Source of the DNA: Unio delphinus
Taxonomy: Eukaryota > Mollusca > Bivalvia > Unionida > Unionidae
Length of the DNA: 64,000 bases
Assembly (NCBI GenBank): GCA_029339505.1
Contig: JAQISU010000070.1
Location: 3,093,501 to 3,157,500, forward strand
Direction of reading: 5' to 3'
This document shows positions 33,001 to 40,866 of this stretch, one piece after another. Each line of letters begins with the position of its first letter. Within the stretch, counting starts at the first letter, position 1. The position numbers and the translations under genes were made by a program. The notes under the pieces were generated by a model. The model searched no databases. It saw only the letters and a program-made list of their open reading frames with translations, and was not told the DNA's origin.

Positions 33001-34114
33001 AACGTGCAACCAAGACCAACCTTGTCATCACACTCAGGAAGAACGTGCCTTGACAGGAACGTGGGTGAGCGTGGAATTGTTTAAAGCTCTGGACCTGGGA
33101 TATCAACTGTTAGAAGTGCACGAAATTTACCACTTTCCCAAAACACAACAATACTGCAAGGGCGACGAGAGACAGAAAGGTATTTTTGCAGACTACGTGG
33201 ATGCCTTTTTAAAACTAAAACAAGAAGCTAGTGGCTATCCTTCCTGGTGTCACACTCCCGAAGACCAAAAGATATTCAAAGAAAAATATCGGGAGCAGGA
33301 AAGTATCACTTTAGACCACATCGAGAAAAACGAAGGAAGGCGGTCGTTTGCCAAAGTGATGCTCAATTGTTTGTGGGGTAAAATGGCACAACGTCCGTCT
33401 TTACCCAAGACGGAGTATTTGTCCGAACCGTCTCGCTACTTCCAGATGATTCACGACCCAACCAAAGTCATCAAACACGTGGACGTCATTCGTGAGGACT
33501 TGATCTTAGTCAATTACGAAGAAGAACTAGACTTTGTAGAAGCCGACAAATTTGGAAATGGCATCATTGCGGCTTACGTGACAGCCCACGCTCGCTTAAA
33601 ATTGTACGAAGTGTTAGAACTGTTAGGAGATCGCGTGTTGTATTTTGACACGGACAGTTGCATTTACATTCACCGACCGAACCAGTGTAACCCTGTCATC
33701 GAAGGAGACCGTTTAGGAGCCTGGACCGATGAACATCCCAACGACAAGATTCTAAGTTTTGCAAGTGGTGGTCCTAAAAATTACGGCTACGAATACCGAG
33801 ACCTACAAGGAGATATGCACACCGAATGTAAAGTAAAAGGATCGACTCTCAATTATCGCACCAGTCAAGTGGTGAACTTTGACGTGCTTCAAGAAGCCTT
33901 ACAGTCTGAACAGGATGAAACTTTTCAAGTGACTACCCACGAACCGCACAAAATTGTCCGTTTACCCACACACCAAATTGTTAGCCGACCTTTGGAAAAA
34001 GTCTATCAAATCGTGTACCAGAAGAGAGTGCGGCTTCCCAATCACTTCACTCTACCGTACGGTCACGTCAAAATTGGGCAGCATATAAAAAGGGACATCG
34101 TCCACGATCAATAG
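30044..34114 (+). CDS. POLB: Protein-primed family B DNA polymerase (pPolB), element C
   Basis: 1356 residues. A basic N-terminal region is followed by a cysteine/histidine cluster of several putative zinc fingers (about residues 345-460). The 3'-5' exonuclease motifs are present: FFDFE (about 474), HNFSGYDGQF (about 562) and YCRSDVD (about 690). A VYEFNGCLFHGC segment like that of other Polinton polymerases lies near 800. The polymerase motifs are all present: A YSDVCSLYP (about 912), B RSFAKVMLNCLWG (about 1100) and C YFDTDS (about 1200). It would replicate the linear element from its ends with a protein primer. The frame is fully open. Length is typical of Polinton PolB. Confidence 0.95.
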   Translation: MKRPHHAVEKGKDSKRQKRNVSPSTVAEVLAQIHASDFEDDMSEPESTPRQSTSKQSAPLLVNPENYYHIRETEKRSSRKFRTTAYTYAVRFKDFKANVPLENTEGFITEVWDSVLTALKQQCQEKEDDRLRLSIHHDNLKSPVWIEFTSPSELTPSKVIDKIQHVQQSNDKFHIDDGKATLFMTHVSLPQGTGRKKVLLVDNLRNTKLSLVRINNPQDQMCLARAVVVGRTYANKNDTTEWKRAWKTIRQSDRAKQRSEAELLLQQAGISKDTPCGIPEMQKLQDVLAPRYTLKVHPQEVRGPLLFRGHDFKDRKYIHVYHHDGHFDTITSITGFLGYSYYCEKCDYGYNNREQHKHCGSKCEGCLASQPCLDQGQERVHCPVCQRTFVSPTCYQQHLKMQGSQQKSACQLLRLCPTCGQGIRTSNAKFHVCRGKKRCHICRQIVDLEHECFIQKYQPRPDDTQKKGNFIFFDFECMQETGIHIPNFCVAHRACEQCIQEPIFSHCPYCSKIPGGREKIFRGSNTLADFAQWILNPIDETWSPEDIERYGICHRHATVMAHNFSGYDGQFLLRYYAEQSTERPQVTLNGVKIISMQVGQVQFKDSMCYLTMPLSRMPKTFGMTEMAKGYFPHFFNTKANQHAVLPHLPEADDYDPDNMRTEQREAFYAWYQTHASDPFDFQEEMLKYCRSDVDILRRCCGKFRELFMEYGGIDPLKEACTIAKACSLVYRKRFMPENTLAVINPQTTNFVKRQYSVKALRWLHYLCDKEDKWIQHARNGGGEKTIGTYSVDGWDLENPQIVYEFNGCLFHGCPLCYPQRDTKNQFLQRTMEDLYQTTFQRRLKLEQQGYQVVEMWEHEYDQRLKTDPEFKRIVESYKWVDPLNPRDSLYGGRTNATCLLYQADEEKGEEIKYSDVCSLYPYVCKYCHFPVGHPELMTEHIDLDHIRQYEGLIKCKVLPPTDLYHPVLPHHCQGKLMFPLCRTCAETCNQDQPCHHTQEERALTGTWVSVELFKALDLGYQLLEVHEIYHFPKTQQYCKGDERQKGIFADYVDAFLKLKQEASGYPSWCHTPEDQKIFKEKYREQESITLDHIEKNEGRRSFAKVMLNCLWGKMAQRPSLPKTEYLSEPSRYFQMIHDPTKVIKHVDVIREDLILVNYEEELDFVEADKFGNGIIAAYVTAHARLKLYEVLELLGDRVLYFDTDSCIYIHRPNQCNPVIEGDRLGAWTDEHPNDKILSFASGGPKNYGYEYRDLQGDMHTECKVKGSTLNYRTSQVVNFDVLQEALQSEQDETFQVTTHEPHKIVRLPTHQIVSRPLEKVYQIVYQKRVRLPNHFTLPYGHVKIGQHIKRDIVHDQ
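34084..34091 (+). promoter_or_regulatory. TATA box for the BIR gene
   Basis: TATAAAAA inside the last codons of PolB, 66 nt before the ATG at 34150. Confidence 0.55.
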
Positions 34115-34149
34115 TTCATTTGTCACTACAACGACCCAGCGAAAAGAAG

Positions 34150-34698
34150 ATGAATCCATTTAAACAGACATCATTCAAATTTGGGAATTCTCAAGTGGAG
34201 TGCGATGCTAAACCTTGCGATTGTAGTGATGCCAGGCTCTGTGACGTTAGCGATTCAGCAGGATATCGTGGGAACTTTGCTATGACTACTACCCCTATAT
34301 CTACCCTGGAAAGTGATGCTGTGCGTGTCAAACCTGAGGGATGCGAAAGCGGTGCCACACGTTATCGTGGACTCCTAGGAATTTCACCGTACCTGCATCG
34401 AACAGAAGTGAGGAGAGTCGAATATTCGTTCCCGACGAGTTTGCCTGAATATTGTCATTTCAAAAGTCGATTCCAAACCTTCAAAGATAAATGGCCAAAA
34501 TATCTGCCTGGACCAACTCCTGAAGAATTAGCCAGAGCCGGATTTTTCTACTTGGGCGAAGGGGATAAAGTCAAGTGCTTCAGTTGTGGTGTATCCATTT
34601 ACGAGTGGGAACATAAAGATTCCGCTTACTTGGAACATGCTCGATGGTCTCCGAATTGTCAATACCTACCTTTAGTGGGACCTAGTGATTGGAAGTGA
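34150..34698 (+). CDS. BIR-domain (IAP-like) protein, element C
   Basis: 182 residues from ATG 34150. The C-terminal half is one baculoviral IAP repeat: R/F..F-rich start (SRFQTFKDKWP), then CFSC, 16 residues, His, six residues, Cys (CX2CX16HX6C), the zinc ligands of a canonical BIR. GF-type motif AGFFYLGEGDKVKCF is also typical. No RING is present. IAP proteins block caspase-dependent cell death, so an anti-apoptotic role is the family expectation; the first ~95 residues are unrecognised. It has its own TATA box in the end of PolB. Confidence 0.85.
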   Translation: MNPFKQTSFKFGNSQVECDAKPCDCSDARLCDVSDSAGYRGNFAMTTTPISTLESDAVRVKPEGCESGATRYRGLLGISPYLHRTEVRRVEYSFPTSLPEYCHFKSRFQTFKDKWPKYLPGPTPEELARAGFFYLGEGDKVKCFSCGVSIYEWEHKDSAYLEHARWSPNCQYLPLVGPSDWK

Positions 34699-34710
34699 CA
34701 TTACTACTCC

Positions 34711-35085
34711 ATGTCGTGTAACACACCTAGACCAGTATATAAACCCTCTCTAAAACATTATATTCAAGGATTACCACACGAATTGCAAGAGAAGATCTAC
34801 AAGGACGTTTGGCAAGGTCTTGCTAAAGAAAAATCGCAATGGGTGACTGTAGAACTTTTGTGTCGTGAAATTCACAAGAGGCAAGTGACAAAAATTAACC
34901 AACGTGTTAGATTTCTCTGGATTAAAGGTATTTTTTTGCTCTGTTACCAATTTACTACGTTTACCTCTGAAGATGCTTTGATCCTTCTTAACCGTTACCC
35001 TGAATGGCAGTGGGACGAAATTACACGTTATATTAATCACTTTCGCTTTTGGAGGAGATTTAATTCTGGGTTGAATCTACACTGA
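34711..35085 (+). CDS. Hypothetical protein, element C
   Basis: 124 residues. An early LPHELQEKIYKDVW segment resembles the first helix of F-box-like proteins, but the rest is not recognisable. It starts 12 bp after the BIR stop, which suggests shared transcription. Confidence 0.55.
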   Translation: MSCNTPRPVYKPSLKHYIQGLPHELQEKIYKDVWQGLAKEKSQWVTVELLCREIHKRQVTKINQRVRFLWIKGIFLLCYQFTTFTSEDALILLNRYPEWQWDEITRYINHFRFWRRFNSGLNLH

Positions 35086-35122
35086 TGATCTTCGACCTAA
35101 AGAAGTATAAAAGAGAACGACC

Positions 35123-35341
35123 ATGCCACAACCTTTATCATTGGTGATCCAACAGATTCCGTGGAAGGATATCAATGAGAAGATTCACACGGTGAAAGAT
35201 TACGAACACTTATTACAAGAACTATTCCCTATGAATTGGGGTCGACGTGTCGTGTGTGTTTTAGTGACTTGCTTTCTGGGATTTCGTTTACCTGCCGATT
35301 CCTTGTGGACACTTTACGAACACTACCTATCAAAAAAATAA
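35123..35341 (+). CDS. Small hypothetical protein, element C
   Basis: 72 residues, with one hydrophobic stretch (VVCVLVTCFLGF). A TATAAAAG at 35106-35113 is only 10 bp before this ATG, too close to serve it, and may serve the next gene instead. Confidence 0.45.
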   Translation: MPQPLSLVIQQIPWKDINEKIHTVKDYEHLLQELFPMNWGRRVVCVLVTCFLGFRLPADSLWTLYEHYLSKK

Positions 35342-35347
35342 GACAGT

Positions 35348-35596
35348 ATGGAGGTTCCTTTAAATGTCCACGAGAGACTTATTCTGTTCAAAGCCTTACG
35401 CTTTCATCTGGATACATCTCGACCTTTCCAAGAAAAAAAGATTCGTCAACTTTTACGTACGGAAGCAGTGTACGAAGATGTGTGTGTAGCTTGTGATTTA
35501 CACCCTCATTGGACAGATGTACGTGACTGGAAAAGTTGGGATTTTGAGGCTTGGACAAACGAAGTATCCCATTATGCCCAAGCGTTGTGTTCCTAA
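35348..35596 (+). CDS. Small hypothetical protein, element C
   Basis: 82 residues, ATG six bases after the previous stop. Trp- and His-rich C terminus (DLHPHWTDVRDWKSWDFEAW). No family recognised. It overlaps the following gene by 23 bp. Confidence 0.5.
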   Translation: MEVPLNVHERLILFKALRFHLDTSRPFQEKKIRQLLRTEAVYEDVCVACDLHPHWTDVRDWKSWDFEAWTNEVSHYAQALCS

Positions 35597-35936
35597 AATT
35601 CATTGTCGTGTGAAAAAAGTCACTTTTAATCCTGTGTTAGTAACAGTACCAGAAGAAGAAAAAGAAAAAGAATCTATCACCCAAGACAATCCTTCTGTTC
35701 AAGACAAAACTGTCATTGACATTCCCCCACAAAGATCCTTTCGAGAAGACACCTATGTGACTGTACCCCCTGTAGAGGAGACTATAAGAACATTACATAC
35801 TACCTCTAGGACACCTTCGTTACCCAAACCACGTTGTACAGTGACTTGTTTATATTCCACTTTGATCGTTTGCCTAGGTATTTTATTCCTGTATTTATCC
35901 ATTTGGCTTTTATGTTTTCCTGTTGTTCAAATTTAA
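35574..35936 (+). CDS. C-terminally anchored membrane protein, element C
   Basis: 120 residues from ATG 35574. The N-terminal part is soluble, and the C-terminal helix (CLYSTLIVCLGILFLYLSIW) is strongly hydrophobic, as in tail-anchored proteins. An AATAAA at 35948-35953 follows the stop. Function unknown. Confidence 0.55.
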   Translation: MPKRCVPKIHCRVKKVTFNPVLVTVPEEEKEKESITQDNPSVQDKTVIDIPPQRSFREDTYVTVPPVEETIRTLHTTSRTPSLPKPRCTVTCLYSTLIVCLGILFLYLSIWLLCFPVVQI

Positions 35937-35947
35937 ACATGCATTCA

Positions 35948-35977
35948 AATAAACGAGTCTTGAAAAAAGTATAAAAA
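35948..35977 (+). promoter_or_regulatory. Polyadenylation signal followed by TATA box
   Basis: AATAAA (35948-35953) for the upstream gene cluster is followed 17 bp later by TATAAAAA (35970-35977), 52 bp before the ATPase ATG. This is a compact transcription unit boundary. Confidence 0.55.
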
Positions 35978-36028
35978 CCTCTTGTCTTGTCTGTTTTTGT
36001 GTCAATACTGACATACCACTACACGACT

Positions 36029-36760
36029 ATGGCTCACTCTACTCTTTCTACTACTCCTTCCTCCTCCACATTCAAAGTCATTGACGAACACTTACATCAG
36101 GCTAGTTGGAAAGCCTTGTATCTTCGTCATCCTTTTAACATGTTAATTGCTGGACCGAGCGGTTCAGGCAAAACCGAATTTGTCAAACGTTTGATCGAAC
36201 ATAAACATCATTTGATCGATCGTCCACCTCAACGCATTGTGTGGTGTTACAAAGAGTGGCAATCGGCATACAGCCTCTTGCAAGAAAGTCAAGGTGATTC
36301 CATTGTGTTTGTAGCAGGCATTCCTAAAGAAGACGAGGGAATCGTGTCTGACCCTAGTCAAACTCATTGGGTTATTTTTGACGACATGTTAGGAGAAGAC
36401 GAAGAAGAAATTAAACTGTGGTTTACACGTAAAGGGCATCATCGTAATGCCAGTGTCATTTACATTACACAAAATTTATTTCAACAAAGTAAAGCCCATC
36501 GTACCATTAGTCTTAATGCTCATTACGTGGTCTTGTTTAAAAGTCCTCGAGATAAATCACAAGTGCAAGTTTTAGCCAAACAGTTAGGAACACCTTGGCT
36601 AACTCATGCGTACGATGATGCCACTCAAACACCACACGCCTATTTACTCGTGGATTTAAAACCCACTACCCCTGATTATTTGCGATTTCGTACCGATTTG
36701 TTTCACGACTGGTGTCAAGACGGAGGACCTGTCGTGTACACGTCCTCCTCGTCGACATAA
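36029..36760 (+). CDS. Genome-packaging ATPase (A32/FtsK-like), element C
   Basis: 243 residues from ATG 36029. Walker A AGPSGSGKT, Walker B HWVIFDDML, and VIYITQNLF as the sensor strand. It packages DNA into the capsid made by the proteins encoded at 40863-43609. Only distantly similar to the ATPases of elements A and B, which shows that C belongs to a different lineage. Confidence 0.92.
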   Translation: MAHSTLSTTPSSSTFKVIDEHLHQASWKALYLRHPFNMLIAGPSGSGKTEFVKRLIEHKHHLIDRPPQRIVWCYKEWQSAYSLLQESQGDSIVFVAGIPKEDEGIVSDPSQTHWVIFDDMLGEDEEEIKLWFTRKGHHRNASVIYITQNLFQQSKAHRTISLNAHYVVLFKSPRDKSQVQVLAKQLGTPWLTHAYDDATQTPHAYLLVDLKPTTPDYLRFRTDLFHDWCQDGGPVVYTSSSST

Positions 36761-36783
36761 CACTATGAAGCACTAAAAAAATC

Positions 36784-36791
36784 TATAAAAA
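36784..36791 (+). promoter_or_regulatory. TATA box
   Basis: TATAAAAA, 39 bp before the ATG at 36830. Confidence 0.5.
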
Positions 36792-36829
36792 CCTTGGGTT
36801 ACTTTGACCTGGTCTCATACATCGTCAAC

Positions 36830-37729
36830 ATGACGTCCCTTCAGTCTCATCTTCCGATCAAATTGATTCGTGCCTTGTACGGCATCAGTCGCGAAAAAAA
36901 TCCACAAAGACGTGCTCACGTCTTAGAAGCCAGTCTCAAAGAAGTCTTACGATGGTTTACGGTGACAGCACGTCAAATACTGCAAGGCATCATTCACATT
37001 CCACATCAAACCAAACGCTTTTTTGACAGAAACAAAGTAGCCTTGACGCAACTGGCCAATCCTCGCATTGACACTCACACCAAAAAGCAAATCATATTGA
37101 AACCTGGAGGTAGTGGTTCTCTAGGAGGTGTCATCATTCGTTCCCTTTTAAAATGGGATCCCAATACTCCCAAAGTTCACCCCAAGAAGAAAACAAAAAA
37201 AGCCAAACAAACCCCTAAGAAAAAGAACAAGGGTACCAAGACCAAAGCACAGAAAAAGAAAAGTCCACAGAAAAAAGCGGTCACCCGCAAAAGAGGCACT
37301 TCGGCCAGGACACAACCTTACCTTCGTCAACCAAGACCTGTAAGAAAAGATCTACAAGGACGTTTGGCAGGGACTACGTTGCCAGTAGCCTCAGGGGCTG
37401 CCACTTCTCCGTTGCGGGTGATGCCAGCCAAACCCAATTTGACACCCGTTTTTCCTAATTTGATGAAACATTGGAAATCTGCGTCTCCCAAAACGTCTCC
37501 TCCACCGGAGACACCCTCGTCCACCTTAGCGTCAGTAGCAGCTGCTCACAAAGTACCTGCCCCCAAAGTCAAAGTCCAAGAAAGATCTGGCATGTTAAAG
37601 AGTTTACTAGATTTGTCCAAACAAGAACTGTCCCGATTGAGTCCATTGCGAACTCCTTCACGACGTGTGTTACCTGCCATGAAGTTGATACGACGCAAAG
37701 ATAATCAGTGGCGACGCATTCCAGTATAA
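36830..37729 (+). CDS. Lysine-rich protein, probable virion core protein, element C
   Basis: 299 residues. N-terminal helical part (about 1-85), then a KPGGSGSLGGVIIRSLL motif, then a very lysine-rich stretch (PKKKTKKAKQTPKKKNKG) like histone H1 tails or adenovirus core proteins, then a Pro/Ser-rich part with basic end. Role as DNA-condensing core protein is inference from composition and its place among morphogenesis genes. The stop codon lies within the next TATA box (37725-37732). Confidence 0.65.
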   Translation: MTSLQSHLPIKLIRALYGISREKNPQRRAHVLEASLKEVLRWFTVTARQILQGIIHIPHQTKRFFDRNKVALTQLANPRIDTHTKKQIILKPGGSGSLGGVIIRSLLKWDPNTPKVHPKKKTKKAKQTPKKKNKGTKTKAQKKKSPQKKAVTRKRGTSARTQPYLRQPRPVRKDLQGRLAGTTLPVASGAATSPLRVMPAKPNLTPVFPNLMKHWKSASPKTSPPPETPSSTLASVAAAHKVPAPKVKVQERSGMLKSLLDLSKQELSRLSPLRTPSRRVLPAMKLIRRKDNQWRRIPV

Positions 37730-37732
37730 AAA
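37725..37732 (+). promoter_or_regulatory. TATA box overlapping a stop codon
   Basis: TATAAAAA whose TAA is the stop of the previous gene. The next ATG is at 37795. Confidence 0.5.
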
Positions 37733-37794
37733 TATGACTTGAAAACCACGACGTCAATCAGTATTTTTTCTGTACCACTGATGAACACTCAAGG

Positions 37795-38091
37795 ATGCCT
37801 CCTCAAAAACGTGCACACCATCACCCTCGACGTTCTACCGTCCAAAAAGGAAAAGGAAAAAGACAATCTCGTCATCCTACCAAACGCTCAAAAACCAAAC
37901 AACGACGTCCTCCCGTAAAAAGACACAGTCATCCAAAGAAAAAGAGAAGTCATCAAAGGGGAGGCATATTTATTGGTCTTATTAAAGGTATGCAGAAACT
38001 AGACAAAGCAGCTAATAACCGAACTGGTATCTTTAGCCCTGCTTTTGAGGATTTAGCGAAGCATGCCGTTACCTTTTGGAGAAGCCAATAG
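37795..38091 (+). CDS. Small basic protein with GG-hydrophobic motif, element C
   Basis: 98 residues. The first 55 are almost all Lys/Arg/His/Pro, followed by RGGIFIGLIKGMQ. Basic N terminus plus RGG(I/F)-hydrophobic helix is the pattern of adenovirus pX/pVI-like and Polinton minor virion proteins matured by adenain-like protease. A different-frame ATG at 37781 precedes this one, so leaky scanning is needed. Confidence 0.55.
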   Translation: MPPQKRAHHHPRRSTVQKGKGKRQSRHPTKRSKTKQRRPPVKRHSHPKKKRSHQRGGIFIGLIKGMQKLDKAANNRTGIFSPAFEDLAKHAVTFWRSQ

Positions 38092-38162
38092 AAAAAAGAA
38101 GATAAAAGAGGGTGTGTACCAAGTCTTTGACATCAGTGTATTTCTGGAACGAACAAGCAAAG

Positions 38163-38582
38163 ATGTCACCTCGCAAAAAACATTCTTATTCACCCCACAA
38201 AGGAAAGAAAAGGAAAGGACTACCTCCTCGTTTAGCCAAACACGGAGACGTGTTGTCCGTCCTGTCCAAAGCCTCTCCGCCCATGTGAAAACAAATCATT
38301 AAAACAGCCTCCAAAGATGTCATCGATACCGTGTGTGAATGTTGTTTGAATGTTTTGAAAGGCACGATACCTTTGTCTCCACACCAGAAAAAATGCTTCG
38401 CCAAACATCGACACGTTCTTCGTCAAATGGTCCAAAAGAAAATATCCGTCCGTCAAAAGAAAAAGATGTTGGTGCAACGCGGAGGATTTTTACCCATTCT
38501 TGCTCCTATGTTGACAAGCTTAATACCAGGTTTGATACAAGGGATGACCCAAGGGTTAACTCAAGGGATGGGTAGAAGATAA
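38163..38582 (+). pseudogene. Conserved Polinton small protein, interrupted by an in-frame TGA
   Basis: The frame opens at ATG 38163 with a basic start and a HGDVLSVLSKA segment, meets TGA at 38286-38288, and continues in the same frame to 38582 with VCECCLNVLKGTIPLS, KKKMLVQRGGFLPILA and a hydrophobic Gln/Gly-rich tail. From memory this matches a protein widespread in Polintons of many animals (helical part, NVLKG..PLT-type motif, then LVQ.GGFL). The TGA splits it after 41 codons; a CpG-type transition is a likely cause, though readthrough cannot be excluded. TATA-like GATAAAAG at 38101-38108 precedes it. Confidence 0.7.
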
Positions 38583-38586
38583 AAGG
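38578..38586 (+). promoter_or_regulatory. TATA-like box overlapping a stop codon
   Basis: GATAAAAGG, with TAA as the stop of the preceding gene; the next ATG is 45 bp later at 38631. Confidence 0.45.
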
Positions 38587-38630
38587 ACCCTATGGAGCAC
38601 CACAATCTCAGACATAACCTTTGAAAGCCC

Positions 38631-39320
38631 ATGGAAGGACGAAAACTAACTTTGGTTCCTTACAAACGATGGATGGAATACCATCATTGGCACGAACAAC
38701 GATCCCCCCATTTACCACCCAATCCCAATTTGGCTGAGATGTCGCAATTACAACACGAATTGCAATCCTTGATCCATCGCCACGATTTATCCGAAACCGA
38801 AAAATCACAAAAGTACGGTCAACTCTTGAAACGGCTACAACTCTTTCATCAGAAAGCTGTGGAACAAACAGCTCAACCCACTTTGTCCGATTTTAAGGCT
38901 CTAATGAATAACCCGTCACCCTCACCCTCACCCTCTACAGCAGTTAAAACAGACGTTACCCCACCATTACCCAAGGAAGAAGAACCCCATGATCTCTTTC
39001 AAACACCTACTGCTACTCCCATTCCGAGTAAGATTGCCACTTCCTTGTTAACCCCATCCCCCACTCCCCCACGAGAAGATCTCAAAACTTGGGTTAAAAA
39101 GATGATGGCTACTCCTTCTTCGACAGATGTGAAAAAGAAAGAAAGGAAACCAGAAGTGAGAAAAGAAAAGAAGGCCAAAGAAGCTATCCTATTACCTCCG
39201 CCACCACCATTACCCTCGACGTCAACTCCTGTGGCACATCGGACACGTAAAACCGTTTCCAAACAACCCGCATTTCGTCCCACCCAAAGCAATATCCTCG
39301 AAGAGTGGGTACCTTATTAA
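38631..39320 (+). CDS. Polinton-associated protein with KxxLVP N terminus, element C
   Basis: 229 residues. The start GRKLTLVPYKRWMEY resembles the N-terminal KMxLVPxxxW motif of an uncharacterised Polinton protein. It is followed by a short helical segment (LSETEKSQKYGQLLKRLQLF), then a long Pro/Ser/Thr-rich disordered part and a C-terminal PAFRPTQSNILEEWVPY. A virion role is possible but not shown. It ends 8 bp before the integrase ATG. Confidence 0.6.
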   Translation: MEGRKLTLVPYKRWMEYHHWHEQRSPHLPPNPNLAEMSQLQHELQSLIHRHDLSETEKSQKYGQLLKRLQLFHQKAVEQTAQPTLSDFKALMNNPSPSPSPSTAVKTDVTPPLPKEEEPHDLFQTPTATPIPSKIATSLLTPSPTPPREDLKTWVKKMMATPSSTDVKKKERKPEVRKEKKAKEAILLPPPPPLPSTSTPVAHRTRKTVSKQPAFRPTQSNILEEWVPY

Positions 39321-39328
39321 CAAAAACC

Positions 39329-40441
39329 ATGGAGAAGGTATTAGCCAGCATTTACTACGATCCAGCTCACCCTGCAGGTTACGGAGGCATTCAGAAATTG
39401 TATCGTGCTGCCAAAACTCGCCTGAAAAAGCTTCGTTTACCAGCAGTACAACGATGGTTACAAGAACAAGCGACGTACACTTTACACAAACCCATCCGAC
39501 GAAAATTTCACAGAAGTCGCACTCAAGTGGAAGGCATCGATCATCAATGGCAAGCCGATTTAGCTGATGTCTCTCATTTAGCCACCTACAATCGTGGCTA
39601 CAAATATTTGTTTTGTGTCATCGACGTCTTTTCTAAATTTGCCTGGGTCGTACCATTGACATCCAAATCGAGCGGAGAGTTAGTACGAGCTTTGCAACTG
39701 GTGTTGAAACAAAGTGGTCGTCACCCTCTTCGATGGCAAACCGACAAAGGCACCGAATTTCTGAACCAAGCTTTTCAACGAGAATTAAAAAAACGTGACA
39801 TTCATTTTTTCACCACCGAAAATCCTGAAACCAAAGCCAGTATCGTGGAACGTTTTCAACGTACCTTGAAAGAACGCATGTGGAAATATTTTACGCATCA
39901 ACACACTCTCAAGTACATCGACGTCTTACCGCACTTAGTTCAAGCCTACAATCAATCTTACCATAGAAGCATTGGACGTGCCCCACAAGAGGTGACACCT
40001 GACAACGAAGTCACTGTTTTTGAGCGTCTGTTTGGCACGTCCCAGACGAGGGCTGTCCCCAAAAAAGGTAGAGAAGTGTTAACCCCGGGAGATTGGGTAC
40101 GCATTGGCAAAACCAAACGCACTTTCGACAAAGGTTACTTACCCAACTGGACCACCGAATTGTTTCGTGTTACTGGACGAGTGCGCGATCGTCATCCTAC
40201 CGTCTATAAATTGGAAGACATGAACGGAGAAGTATTAAAAGGAACATTTTACTTGCCTGAGTTACAACGTGTCACCAAAAAAGAAGACGACGTGTACGAC
40301 ATTGAAAGCATTCTCGAACGAAGAACCCGTAAAGTAGGAAAACGTCGTGTCAAAGAAGTCAAAGTACGTTGGAAAGGATATCCTCCTAGTTTTGATTCTT
40401 GGATTGACGCTTCGCAAGTCATCGACTATAAAAAGAAGTGA
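39329..40441 (+). CDS. INT: Retroviral-type (RVE) integrase with chromodomain, element C
   Basis: 370 residues from ATG 39329. The N-terminal zinc/helical region is followed by the DDE catalytic core: first Asp in WQADLADVSH, second in WQTDKGTEFLN and Glu in ASIVERFQRTLKERM. The C terminus has a chromodomain (DVYDIESILERRT, VKVRWKGYPPSFDSWI), a known feature of Polinton integrases that may steer insertion to histone-marked chromatin. It would make the 6-bp staggered cut seen here as GTTGGT duplication. Confidence 0.95.
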   Translation: MEKVLASIYYDPAHPAGYGGIQKLYRAAKTRLKKLRLPAVQRWLQEQATYTLHKPIRRKFHRSRTQVEGIDHQWQADLADVSHLATYNRGYKYLFCVIDVFSKFAWVVPLTSKSSGELVRALQLVLKQSGRHPLRWQTDKGTEFLNQAFQRELKKRDIHFFTTENPETKASIVERFQRTLKERMWKYFTHQHTLKYIDVLPHLVQAYNQSYHRSIGRAPQEVTPDNEVTVFERLFGTSQTRAVPKKGREVLTPGDWVRIGKTKRTFDKGYLPNWTTELFRVTGRVRDRHPTVYKLEDMNGEVLKGTFYLPELQRVTKKEDDVYDIESILERRTRKVGKRRVKEVKVRWKGYPPSFDSWIDASQVIDYKKK

Positions 40442-40446
40442 CCATC

Positions 40447-40866
40447 ATGCCCTTCAATACAGCTTCAGCAACCACAGTGACTACTCCTTCACCTACGTCA
40501 TCTCTGCAAGATTTACAAAAGCAACCCTTGTGGGTGTGGTGTGGAGAACGTGTCCCTAAAACGCAAATCGTTTTTTTCTGTCAAATCTTTGTGGTATATT
40601 GTGTCATTGGTGCAGCCATTGCTAATTTGAGTTTGCAACAAGGAGACAAACAATTGTGGACCATTTTACTCAGCAGTTGCATCGGGTATCTTCTTCCCAA
40701 TCCTTCCCTGAAATACTCTTACAACGGGAACAACAGTAACAATATTGGGAGTCTTGCGGCCAACGTTAGTCCTTCTCCTGACAGTCACCCTTCCAATCAC
40801 AATCCTCTTTTAGACACTCCTTTAACCTCGAGTGACTCCTCGGACAGAAGAACATTGGAAATATGA
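40447..40866 (+). CDS. Two-TM membrane protein conserved in Polintons, element C
   Basis: 139 residues from ATG 40447. Hydrophobic segment VFFCQIFVVYCVIGAAIANL, a short loop, then WTILLSSCIGYLLPNPSLK, then a Ser/Asn-rich tail. From memory the VPKTQ..FFCQ and GYLLPNP signatures recur in Polinton and adintovirus-like genomes. Function unknown. Its stop overlaps the next start (ATGA at 40863-40866). Confidence 0.65.
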   Translation: MPFNTASATTVTTPSPTSSLQDLQKQPLWVWCGERVPKTQIVFFCQIFVVYCVIGAAIANLSLQQGDKQLWTILLSSCIGYLLPNPSLKYSYNGNNSNNIGSLAANVSPSPDSHPSNHNPLLDTPLTSSDSSDRRTLEI

